From Rhizobium binae (GTDB lineage Bacteria > Pseudomonadota > Alphaproteobacteria > Rhizobiales > Rhizobiaceae): a stretch of 64,000 nucleotides of DNA. Shown one piece after another: positions 27,538 through 35,619 of the stretch. Under the pieces are notes generated by a model. The model had not been told where the DNA came from. It did no database searches and saw nothing but the letters and a program-made list of their open reading frames with translations. The position numbers were made by a program, and so were the translations under genes. The stretch is taken from contig NZ_CP071606.1 of the NCBI RefSeq assembly GCF_017357225.1, positions 62,001 to 126,000 of the forward strand, given 5' to 3'. Position 1 is the stretch's first letter; each line of letters opens with the position of its first letter.

Positions 27538-29008
27538 CGGCTTGGACTCCCTGGTTCAGGTCGAGACGGTGGCCATAGGGCCCAGTCACGCCTTCGCCGT
27601 TGCGAAAGCGTCGAAGCATGTCCTTGTCGACTTCCAGGACACCGAGCGCGAAGAGTTCGACGTCGTTGGACGACCGCGTCTGGTCGAGCGGACTGTAGAG
27701 GTCCTCCCCCGGACGGGCCGGCCGCACGATGTGCGGGGTGACGACGATAACCAGGTCGGATTCCTTCTTCTGGAAACTCGTCGAACGGAACAGTGCGCCG
27801 AGGATCGGTATCTTCCCGAGGCCCGGCAATTGCTGGATGTCCTTGGCGTTAATCGACTGCAGCAGGCCTGCCAAGGCAAAGCTCTGGCCGTCGCGAAGTG
27901 CGACCGTGGTACTGGCCGCGCGCGAGATGAAACCCGGATTGCCGTTGACGTTGATCGACGGATCGAGCTCGGAAACCTCAGGCTCGATCTCCAGATTGAT
28001 AAGCCCATCATCAAGAACCACGGGCTTGAAGGTCAGCCGCACACCGAAGGGGCGATAGTCCGTCTCGGTGGCGACTGTCGTGCCGTTGTTGGTCGTCTTC
28101 AGGATCGGCACTTCACCGCCGGCGTGGAAGCTGGCGGTCGAGCCGCTCATTGCGATCAGGTTCGGCTGAGCCAGGCGACGCACCAATCCCTTCTGCTCGA
28201 GCGCGTTGATGACCACGTCGATGCGGCCGCCGGAGATTTCCAGCACCTTGGCGATCAACTGCCCGAAGGGCAGCATACCCGTCGCCGCACCCTTGGGGTC
28301 AAGGAGGCTGCGGGCCAGATTGCCGTCATCATCCACGGTGATACCTTGGCTGGTCGTTGCCTTGCCGATGCCGTTATTGCCGTGCCCGGACCAACCGATC
28401 CCGAGGTCACGACCCGTCTGGCGCGAGGCTTCGATGACACGGACCTCCAGCATCACCTGCTGGCTGTCGCTGACGCGCAACTGGTTCAGCACCGGCTGGT
28501 CGGAATAGGACTGGGCGATGTCCATCACCCGCTGCAATTCGACGCCGTCACGGACCATGCCTGTCAGGCGAATGCGGTCGTTGGAGTTGGCCACGATAAC
28601 CCGGGCCGAGGGCGCGGCAGAACGAATGGCGGAGGCGACTTCGCTAAAATCGCTGGCAACGCGGACATCGATGACGCCGAGAAGCGACTTGTCGTCGCCA
28701 TAGACCGAGATATTGGTGGCGCCGATCTTCTTGCCGCGGATGAACAGGGACCGGTCGGAAAGCGGCACCACGTCGATCATATCGGCACTGCCGATGACGA
28801 GATCGCCGAAGGCCTGGCCGGTATTGATCGTCAGCGTCGCGTTCGGAGGCAGGGTCACGCGCTGGACAGATTTGCCGAGCGTGACCGATTTTTCCTGTGC
28901 GCTGGCGTAGCCGGCAGATCCAGGCCCAAAACACACACAGGCCGAAAACACTGCCGCCAGTGCCGCAAGGCCTTTGGCCGCTGCGATTCTTCTCTTGCCA
29001 TTCGCCAT
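27521..29008 (-). CDS. cpaC: Outer-membrane secretin CpaC/RcpA of the Tad pilus
   Basis: This 495-aa protein has a signal peptide (AALAAVFSACVCFGPGSAGYASA). An N-terminal pilus/BON-like domain follows (TLGKSVQRVTLPPNATLTIN; IRLTGMVRDGVELQRVMDIAQSY), then the C-terminal secretin beta-barrel domain (VMLEVRVIEASRQTGRDLGI; GGEVPI; LEIEPEVSELDP; SFALAGLLQ; IPILGALFRSTSFQKKESDLVIVVTPHIV). It forms the channel through which the Flp pilus leaves the cell, and lies 58 bases after cpaB. Confidence 0.94.
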   Translation of the reverse strand: MANGKRRIAAAKGLAALAAVFSACVCFGPGSAGYASAQEKSVTLGKSVQRVTLPPNATLTINTGQAFGDLVIGSADMIDVVPLSDRSLFIRGKKIGATNISVYGDDKSLLGVIDVRVASDFSEVASAIRSAAPSARVIVANSNDRIRLTGMVRDGVELQRVMDIAQSYSDQPVLNQLRVSDSQQVMLEVRVIEASRQTGRDLGIGWSGHGNNGIGKATTSQGITVDDDGNLARSLLDPKGAATGMLPFGQLIAKVLEISGGRIDVVINALEQKGLVRRLAQPNLIAMSGSTASFHAGGEVPILKTTNNGTTVATETDYRPFGVRLTFKPVVLDDGLINLEIEPEVSELDPSINVNGNPGFISRAASTTVALRDGQSFALAGLLQSINAKDIQQLPGLGKIPILGALFRSTSFQKKESDLVIVVTPHIVRPARPGEDLYSPLDQTRSSNDVELFALGVLEVDKDMLRRFRNGEGVTGPYGHRLDLNQGVQAVATKR

Positions 29009-29066
29009 GCCTGCTTTAGCCCCCTCGTTCGGCTAGCCGCACCAGCGGCATGCCGGCTAAACAACA

Positions 29067-29987
29067 TCACTGGACCAGGCCGACTCGGTGCTCCTCACGC
29101 TTCGTCGTGTTCCAGACCCCCACCGTCACCCATTTCGGCTCGACCGGCAACACCGGTTCGACCTTTTGTTCCACAATCTGCACTTGTTTTTCAGGCTCTG
29201 GCAACTTATTCTTTTCCAGATCCTTGCCCAATTCCGTCGCCATCGCCCCGCCACCAAGGTCGGCGACGGTGATCGGTCGGGTTTGCTCGACAGAGGAAGA
29301 GGCAACATTGCGAAGCGCCAGCGACAGTGTGCCGATACTGGAGCCGAGGGTAAGACGCTGCGCCTCATCGGTCGTGACTTCGAAGGTGACGGTTTTGACG
29401 ACGGATGGTTCGTCCTTGCGCTCGTCTGCCGTCTGGTCCACCGCCAGGACCTTGACGCCTTGCAGAAGCACGTCGACGAAGGTCTGATCATTGCCTGCCG
29501 GCCCGCGCACGACCCGCGTCAAAAGCACGTCGACGCGGTCGGAGGGCCGTACGAAACCGGCAACACCGAGCACGTCGTTGACGCGGATAGAAACCGCTTT
29601 CATGCCCTGGTCGAGCGCCGCCGACAGCGTGGCGCGTTCGCCGGTACCGGTGATTTTCGAGGATAGCACCGGCTCACCAGGGTCGATCGCCGCCATCGCA
29701 TAGCGCGGCTGGGCATCGTTGCCGACAACCGTCTCGATGCTGACGAAGGAGCCTGCAGGTGTTTCATTGGAGGGCCATGGAATGGCTTTCAGATTTTCGG
29801 ATCGGATCCGGTCGCCGAAGCGCATTGGCTTGGCGGCGACGACAAGCGTCCGTTCCTCGGCCTTCATGCCGTTCATCGCCAGCAGCCGGGCCTTCTGGTC
29901 GGAGAGATACTCGCGCATGCCGAAAACTGCTGCTGCCGCGAGTACAAACGCAATGACGAGACTGAGAATCGTTGAAGAACGCATCAC
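29067..29987 (-). CDS. cpaB: Tad pilus assembly protein CpaB/RcpC
   Basis: This 306-aa protein has an N-terminal membrane anchor (ILSLVIAFVLAAAAVFGM). A SAF/antifreeze-like domain follows (RTLVVAAKPMRFGDRIRSENLKAIPWP), then the RcpC domain (MKAVSIRVNDVLGVAGFVRPSDRVDVLLTRV). It is thought to connect periplasmic pilus steps with the secretin. It is the first gene after the hairpin that follows flp. A second Met one codon in is an equally possible start. Confidence 0.92.
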   Translation of the reverse strand: MMRSSTILSLVIAFVLAAAAVFGMREYLSDQKARLLAMNGMKAEERTLVVAAKPMRFGDRIRSENLKAIPWPSNETPAGSFVSIETVVGNDAQPRYAMAAIDPGEPVLSSKITGTGERATLSAALDQGMKAVSIRVNDVLGVAGFVRPSDRVDVLLTRVVRGPAGNDQTFVDVLLQGVKVLAVDQTADERKDEPSVVKTVTFEVTTDEAQRLTLGSSIGTLSLALRNVASSSVEQTRPITVADLGGGAMATELGKDLEKNKLPEPEKQVQIVEQKVEPVLPVEPKWVTVGVWNTTKREEHRVGLVQ

Positions 29988-30040
29988 GGTTACTCGCTAC
30001 ACTGGACGGAGTGCATCCATTCATTTTTGCTAATTTAGAG

Positions 30041-30065
30041 GAGAGGGGTTAACAAAACCCCTCTC
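30041..30065 (-). terminator. Hairpin between flp and cpaB (terminator/attenuator)
   Basis: GAGAGGGGTT and its perfect complement AACCCCTCTC enclose a 5-base loop, just after the flp stop and 54 bases before cpaB. There is no strong T-run. Partial termination here would give much pilin mRNA and less assembly-gene mRNA, a common arrangement in pilin operons (inference). Confidence 0.55.
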
Positions 30066-30082
30066 TTCCTTGCAGGCCAATA

Positions 30083-30277
30083 TCAGGCTGGGACGGCGAG
30101 CGCGGTGGTGAACCATCCCGCCCATGCCGTCCAAACGTTTGACAGATTGGTGCCGGCCAGAGTCACCGCCGTGATCACGCCGCCAACCAGCAAGGCAAGC
30201 AGAATAAGGTATTCCGTGAGTGCGACCCCATCTTCTTCCCGCGCGAAAGCGCGTACGCTGTTTACAAATGCTTTCAT
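30083..30277 (-). CDS. flp: Flp-type major pilin
   Basis: The 64-aa prepilin has a basic leader, then the Flp cleavage site after Gly in REEDGVALTEYLILLALLVGG. Mature Val1 is followed by the conserved Glu5-Tyr6. A GGAGGAAAA ribosome site lies just upstream of ATG 30277. It is the first gene of the minus-strand cpa operon, divergent from the prepilin peptidase gene. The A+T-rich gap 30278-30532 probably holds both promoters. Confidence 0.94.
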   Translation of the reverse strand: MKAFVNSVRAFAREEDGVALTEYLILLALLVGGVITAVTLAGTNLSNVWTAWAGWFTTALAVPA

Positions 30278-30532
30278 CGAGAATTTTCCTCCGGTAAGTT
30301 GCGGCCGTAGATCCCCCGGGCCGCCTTGTCGTCGAGACCGCCTCGACTGGGAATATTAATAGTCTGTTAATTCTAATTTAGTCAATTGTTTTATACCCGC
30401 ACGAATTGAGATTTATACTTATGGTTAAGACGAAAGGCCGGGGGGTCGACCGCAAAAACAGGATAGTTCGCCGAAGTTGAGTGAAAATCGAAGTTACGTG
30501 ATAGCTAATCATAGCCTAAAAGGTTGAAGCCT

Positions 30533-31069
30533 ATGCTTGAAGCGGTCGTTGTTATTAATTCGCTTTCAGTATTACTTTTTCTCTATGCCGCCTGGACCGA
30601 TTTCCGTACATGGAAGATTCTCAATACGGTTGTGCTTGCGCTTATGACGCTTTATGCGCTGCGCGCGGTGGTCGTGCTACTTGGGTCCGACGATGTCGGC
30701 GCGGCACTTTTTGCTTCGAGCGGAATTGGCGGTGACGTCGGGGCCGGTCTGCTGATGTTCATGCTTGGGGTAGTGCTATGGGCGTTCCGGCTGTTTGGCG
30801 CAGGAGACGCCAAGCTTTTCCTGCCGATCGGCCTTTTTGTCGGATGGCACGGAATGCTGCCGTTTTCGTTCTTGCTCCTCGTCCTCGGCATCGTGACGCT
30901 GCTGGTCCTGCGGCTGCCGGTCCCGCTGCGCGTCGCACATCTCGGCTTTTTCGTGCGAATCGACGAAATCCGGACGAGCCGGAAAATACCTTACGGCGTC
31001 CTCATGGTTTTCGCCCTGCTCCTTACCTTGGCTCTGCCGGTTATCCGACAGCAGCTGCAACTATCGTGA
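30533..31069 (+). CDS. cpaA: Prepilin peptidase CpaA/TadV
   Basis: This polytopic type-IV prepilin peptidase cleaves the Flp leader and the TadE/TadG pseudopilins. Both catalytic aspartates are visible: one in YAAWTDFRTWKI and one in the GxGD motif FGAGDAKLFLPIG. With ATG 30533 it is 178 aa with about six transmembrane helices; a TTG three codons upstream is an alternative. It is transcribed divergently from flp. Confidence 0.93.
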   Translation: MLEAVVVINSLSVLLFLYAAWTDFRTWKILNTVVLALMTLYALRAVVVLLGSDDVGAALFASSGIGGDVGAGLLMFMLGVVLWAFRLFGAGDAKLFLPIGLFVGWHGMLPFSFLLLVLGIVTLLVLRLPVPLRVAHLGFFVRIDEIRTSRKIPYGVLMVFALLLTLALPVIRQQLQLS

Positions 31070-31071
31070 CT

Positions 31072-31285
31072 CCTCGTACCACGTAGTCAGCTATCGCGGG
31101 GCCAATGGCGCCGTTGACCTTGAGACGCCGACAGTGCGACGAGGCCCCAAGCTGAAAGCAGCAAAAACAATAAGTGAAGATTGGCTGTTGCCATCGCCGA
31201 CAGCTTAATCCCGCGTGACAACCTGCGGGACGTACATAGTATTTAATGTATGTCGAAAATTACAAAGAGGAAGACGGAGGCGTCA
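31072..31285 (-). pseudogene. Decayed duplicate of the nfeD 5' end and leader
   Basis: This stretch is clearly homologous to 15590-15815: shared blocks include TCAGCTATCGCGGGGCCAAT and GCAAAAACAA plus the leader beyond the start codon. The would-be ATG lies at 31237 and reads MYVPQVVTR before a one-base deletion brings an early stop. Internal deletions remove further codons. Only the first 50 or so codons and the upstream region were copied. The stretch 31286-31547 has no convincing gene. Confidence 0.8.
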
Positions 31286-31547
31286 AAGGCTCATGTTCAA
31301 GCCGTCTTACGCGCTCATAAAGGCGAAGTTGGCTAAGCGCGTTACACGGATGCGAGCCGCGTGGCCTATGTCTTTTGAAGGTCGCTGGCGGCCAGCGTCT
31401 TACGACCAAGCTATATGTCGACAGCTTCAATGTTTGGCAACCAGATTATGCAATTCTATAGAGCGTCAGCGGTTAGTTCTTCCGCTTCTATGACCCATGA
31501 AGGGTTTCACTCCGCGTCATTAAGCGCTGCGAGGAGCCCAAGGTCGC

Positions 31548-33767
31548 ATGTCACTTTCAGAAGATGAGAGATTGCATCTCCTCCACCAGGCCAGCATTCT
31601 CGATACGCCGCCGACGGAAGAGTTCGATGCTATCGTGCGGCTGGCTTGCAGTGTGTTCGACATGCCGATGGCGGCGGTGTCGTTTGTCGACGGGCATCGG
31701 CAGTGGTTCAAGGCCGAGCACGGCCTCTTTTTGAAAGAGACGCCACGCGAGCATTCCTTCTGCAGCCATATCGTGCAAACAGAGTTGCCGCTCGTCATCG
31801 AAAACGCCGAGAAGGATTCTCGCTTTTCCGGAAACACTTTCGTCAGAGAGCGTTCGGTCCGGTTCTATGCGGGCGTGCCGCTTTCGGAAGGGGGGACCTG
31901 CTACGGCAGCCTCTGCGTCCTCGACACGAAGAACCGCCGCTTCGGCGATCGGGATATCGAACAGCTTCGCAGTTTGGCAAGCGTCGTCGTCGGCCTCATC
32001 CGGGAACATCGTCAGCAAAGCCTGTTGAGAGAGCAGCAACGCGAGCTGGAATTGAAGCAGGCCCGTTTCGAGCAGACCGAACGCTCTGCCAAGGTCGGCG
32101 GCTTTGAGATGGATCTCGACACCGGCACGATCATTTGGTCGGACCAGATTTACCGCACGGTCGGACTACCGGTCGGCAAACGCATGACCTCGGAGGAGGT
32201 GATCGGCTGCTATGCTCCCGAAGAGCGCGAGAGCGTCAGACGCAGGATACGCGATGTCCTCGATGGTTCTGCGGCCGGCATCGACAGGGAATATCGCATC
32301 GTTACGCCAGAGGGGCAGGAGCGCTGGGTTCGCGTGGTCAGCGATATCGAGCGCTTGAGCGGCAAGCCCAGTCGATTGTTCGGCATCGTTCAGGATGTTT
32401 CCGAAAAAGTGCTCTACGAGCAACGTCTGCTGCAGGCGGCAAACGCCGATCCCCTCACCGGACTTGCCAACCGGGCCGCCTACAATGCTCATATGGAGCG
32501 GCTCACGGCAGCCGACGCTCCTTCCATCGGCTTGCTGCTGATCGACGTCGACCGCCTCAAGCAAGTCAACGATATTCTCGGCCACGCGACAGGTGACCTG
32601 CTGTTGAAAGGCGTGGCATCATGCGTGGATGAACGCTTGGGAAAGCGAGGAAAGGTTTTTCGCCTCGGTGGCGATGAGTTCTCCGTTATTCTGGACGCAC
32701 CCGCAAGCCTGCGCCGCATGGGCTCACTCGCGCGCCACCTGATCGAATATATCGGTCGCCCTCTGGAAGTTGGGGGGTCGATGATAAATCCGGCGATAAC
32801 CGTGGGTGGCGCGATTTCGGAGGGCAAGATGGATGCCGCAACGCTTTCGCAAAACGCCGACTTCGCCCTCTATCATGCCAAAGAAACGCGGCGCGGCAGC
32901 TATGTCCACTACGAGCCCAGCCTGCGTTCGAGGATAGCGCGACGCATTCAGATTATTCGGGAGGTTGAGTCGGCTCTTACTGAACATCGGATGGTGCCGC
33001 ACTATCAGCCGATCGTCGGTTGTGCCGACGGTCGGGTATGGGCGTTTGAAGCGCTTGTGCGAATGCAGCGTTCGGATGGTTCAATCATGTCGGCGGCGCA
33101 ATTTCACGAGGCGTTCACAGATCCAAGCGTTGCCCACCACATTACGACCCGCATGCTCGAGCAGGTCGCGACCGACATTCGAAGCTGGATCGACCGCGGG
33201 CTGGAATTCGGGCGGGTCGGTCTCAATATAAGCGCCTCTGATTTCATGAGGGGCGACCTGGAAACCCGGATCGTTGCCGCCTTCGCTTCAAGAGGCATTC
33301 CGCTGGACAAGCTTGTTCTGGAGGTGACGGAAACGGTCTTCCTGCAGGGACTGGAAGATGCTGTAGCAACAATCCTGCAGCGCTTGCGCAAGAAAGGCCT
33401 GACAGTGGCGCTCGATGACTTCGGGACTGGCTATGCATCGCTGACGCACTTGCGAAGCCTGCCGGTCGATATCATCAAGATCGACAAGAGCTTCATCGAC
33501 ACGATGCTCGTGGATGAATCGAGCCTTGCAATCGTTGAGCTGGTGCTCAATCTGGCGCGCAAACTCGATATGAAGGTCACGGCCGAAGGCGTAGAGAGCC
33601 ATCGGCAAGCGATGTGTCTGCTGGAAATGGGCTGCACCACGCTGCAGGGCTATCTGTTCGGCAAACCCATGGGCCGCGAACATGTCTGCGAATACCTCAT
33701 GCGGAAAACCGGCGCGACGGAGAACGGCGACCGACCGCAGGAGGAACCGCGTCGTCTCCTCGGATAA
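31548..33767 (+). CDS. GAF-PAS-GGDEF-EAL cyclic-di-GMP signalling protein
   Basis: This 739-aa cytoplasmic protein has a GAF domain (about 22-155), a PAS/PAC domain (about 180-290; EGQERWVRVVSDIERLSGKP), GGDEF (about 300-455) and EAL (about 475-715). The GGDEF signature is intact (RLGGDEFSV, 374-378) but the inhibitory RxxD site upstream is absent. The EAL domain keeps EAL at 501-503, NISASDF, EVTETVF, DDFGTGYASL, KIDKSFI and EGVES, so it should hydrolyse c-di-GMP. It may be bifunctional. Proximity to the Tad pilus suggests, but does not prove, control of attachment. Confidence 0.93.
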   Translation: MSLSEDERLHLLHQASILDTPPTEEFDAIVRLACSVFDMPMAAVSFVDGHRQWFKAEHGLFLKETPREHSFCSHIVQTELPLVIENAEKDSRFSGNTFVRERSVRFYAGVPLSEGGTCYGSLCVLDTKNRRFGDRDIEQLRSLASVVVGLIREHRQQSLLREQQRELELKQARFEQTERSAKVGGFEMDLDTGTIIWSDQIYRTVGLPVGKRMTSEEVIGCYAPEERESVRRRIRDVLDGSAAGIDREYRIVTPEGQERWVRVVSDIERLSGKPSRLFGIVQDVSEKVLYEQRLLQAANADPLTGLANRAAYNAHMERLTAADAPSIGLLLIDVDRLKQVNDILGHATGDLLLKGVASCVDERLGKRGKVFRLGGDEFSVILDAPASLRRMGSLARHLIEYIGRPLEVGGSMINPAITVGGAISEGKMDAATLSQNADFALYHAKETRRGSYVHYEPSLRSRIARRIQIIREVESALTEHRMVPHYQPIVGCADGRVWAFEALVRMQRSDGSIMSAAQFHEAFTDPSVAHHITTRMLEQVATDIRSWIDRGLEFGRVGLNISASDFMRGDLETRIVAAFASRGIPLDKLVLEVTETVFLQGLEDAVATILQRLRKKGLTVALDDFGTGYASLTHLRSLPVDIIKIDKSFIDTMLVDESSLAIVELVLNLARKLDMKVTAEGVESHRQAMCLLEMGCTTLQGYLFGKPMGREHVCEYLMRKTGATENGDRPQEEPRRLLG

Positions 33768-33856
33768 CCACGGCCGCCGCCTGAGCCTTGTCGGAGCGGC
33801 TGATCGCGGCGAACACCTCGTCCCCTGCCAAGATCTTATTGAAGGAGCTTGGCAGG

Positions 33857-35149
33857 TCAGTCCGGTTGTTTGATCTCTATCGGGCTTTTCATGATGATTT
33901 CATGATGCGGAAACGGGATAGAGACTCCCGCTTTCTTGAAGGCATCCCACAGCGCCATCAGGACTTGCCCACGCACATTCGTCAGCCCGTTCGCTGGATC
34001 CGAGATCCAGAAGCGAAGCCGAAAGTCGAGCGACGAGGCGCCAAAGGCGGTCATCCAGCAGACGGGTGGCTTATATTGGTTTGCGACGCGGGGTACGGTC
34101 GATGCTGTCGCAATGGCGAGCTTAACCACCTGATGCGGATCGCTGTCGTAGGACGTCCCGAAGTCCACGTCTATGCGTACATAATCACTTGAGAACGACC
34201 AGTTGACGACCTGCTGCGATATGAAGTCTTCATTTGGAATGAGGTACTCCTTGCCATCGCGGGTGATGACGGAAACAAACCGCGAGCGCAGGTCACGGAT
34301 CGACCCGAACGTGTCGCCAAGGGTGATCGTGTCACCCGGCTTGATCGACTTGTCGATCAAGATGATTATGCCGGATATGAAGTTCGAGACCACTTTTTGA
34401 AGGCCGAAGCCTATTCCGACGCCGACTGCGCCTGAGAAAATGGTCAGCGCCGTCAGGTCCACCCCGGTCGCCGACAAAGCGATAGCGCCAGCGATTATGA
34501 TCAGGCCGATCTTGATGAACTTGCTGATCAATACCTTGATGGAAGGCGACAGGTCGGCCGACTGCTGAACCCAGTGGGAAAGCATATTGCCAATGAGGAC
34601 GGCCAACCAGATCAGGGCGATCGCCAGCACGAAGGCTTTGAGTACAAGCAGAAGCGAGAGTCTCACCGCACCCAAATTAATTGCGAGCCCGTCAAGAACA
34701 GATAGAACCGGGCCGTCAAGCCCGACTGCATAAAGAGCGATATAGCTCCAGCTGCCGATTGCGACGGCGCGTGACAGCGTCGGATTGCGGATAATTTTGG
34801 TCAGGACGGAGATGACGAACCATGCAGCCGCCAGCGTCAGAGCCGTTGACACAAGCCAGCGTTGCGAGGGCCATGCGCTTTTGCTCAGCACGACATTGGC
34901 GAGCCACAACCAACCCACAAGGAAAAGCCACATCATCCGCCGCATAGGAGCGATGATGACCCGAAGCAGGTCTGGATTGCCCTTGATTCGGCGCGCCTTT
35001 GCCTCCATCGCAGGCTCTGTGCGTGACGCAAGTAAGGACGCAAAACCCAAGCCCGCCACGATGATCGCAAGCTGAAAGAACGTCCATTCGTTCAGAATGA
35101 ATGTCCTTAGCCACTGCTCGGCGATCTCGGTCATCTGCGTGATATTCAT
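33857..35149 (-). CDS. MscS-family mechanosensitive channel
   Basis: From ATG 35149 (MNITQMTEIAEQWL) the protein is 430 aa with five or more N-terminal transmembrane helices. The MscS pore helix with its Gly/Ala pattern is present (FSGAVGVGIGFGLQKVVSNFISGIIILIDKSIKPGDTI). The beta domain has the family motif YLIPNEDFISQQVVNWS, and a cytoplasmic vestibule follows. It would release solutes during hypo-osmotic shock. The open frame upstream to 35191 lacks a ribosome site. Confidence 0.9.
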   Translation of the reverse strand: MNITQMTEIAEQWLRTFILNEWTFFQLAIIVAGLGFASLLASRTEPAMEAKARRIKGNPDLLRVIIAPMRRMMWLFLVGWLWLANVVLSKSAWPSQRWLVSTALTLAAAWFVISVLTKIIRNPTLSRAVAIGSWSYIALYAVGLDGPVLSVLDGLAINLGAVRLSLLLVLKAFVLAIALIWLAVLIGNMLSHWVQQSADLSPSIKVLISKFIKIGLIIIAGAIALSATGVDLTALTIFSGAVGVGIGFGLQKVVSNFISGIIILIDKSIKPGDTITLGDTFGSIRDLRSRFVSVITRDGKEYLIPNEDFISQQVVNWSFSSDYVRIDVDFGTSYDSDPHQVVKLAIATASTVPRVANQYKPPVCWMTAFGASSLDFRLRFWISDPANGLTNVRGQVLMALWDAFKKAGVSIPFPHHEIIMKSPIEIKQPD

Positions 35150-35403
35150 GATGATGATCCGATGAATGTCAGCTCGATCAAGCTGGCGCACGAGTTTAGT
35201 TCATTTGGAAGAAACAAGCACCAGCATTCCATTTCGTCGAGCGAAAACAAGTCGATGAAACGCTGCTCGCGCGTATCGCTCGGCTCGACGCGCCTGGGCA
35301 ATCATGTGCACCCTTCTTTCGCTGAGCTTCAAGCGAGGATCGAACGGTGCCTGCGGCCGCGTTCGCGCGACAGAATGTTATTTCGGCGCCAACTGACACA
35401 AGA

Positions 35404-35417
35404 TGTTCATTTGAACA
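35404..35417. promoter_or_regulatory. Operator palindrome 1 upstream of the ugp cluster
   Basis: TGTTCATTTGAACA has perfect TGTTCA/TGAACA half-sites around a TT centre. An identical copy lies 114 bases downstream. Both lie in the 470-base non-coding region before ugpB, which otherwise holds no gene. They are candidates for the DeoR-family regulator encoded at 40612 in the same cluster. Confidence 0.6.
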
Positions 35418-35517
35418 CTGTATCGAGGATCCGAGCGGCTGGTGGCGAAATCCGCCAGCTAATCACGCTTTGGAAAGCAAGAGGCCGGTTCGGCCTTTGG
35501 TTTGCGAGCGCTTCAAA

Positions 35518-35531
35518 TGTTCATTTGAACA
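35518..35531. promoter_or_regulatory. Operator palindrome 2 upstream of the ugp cluster
   Basis: This second exact TGTTCATTTGAACA palindrome lies about 90 bases before the ugpB start. The two-site arrangement would allow cooperative or looped repression. Confidence 0.6.
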
Positions 35532-35619
35532 TTCCGTTGTTGCAAAGTGAAACTCGGCTGCTACCATTGCCGCGCGTCTGGAGCGGGAGGCTGCGGACCG
35601 AGAGAAAGTGGGAGAGACT

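Noticed and set aside
27515..29272. Open plus-strand frame of 585 codons opposite cpaC
   Set aside because: It is a shadow of the secretin and cpaB genes; no motif and an implausible His/Asp/Arg-rich composition.
31215..31493. Plus-strand frame of 92 codons after the nfeD remnant
   Set aside because: It overlaps the remnant, and the corresponding frame at 15822 next to the parent copy shows no conservation, so neither looks coding.
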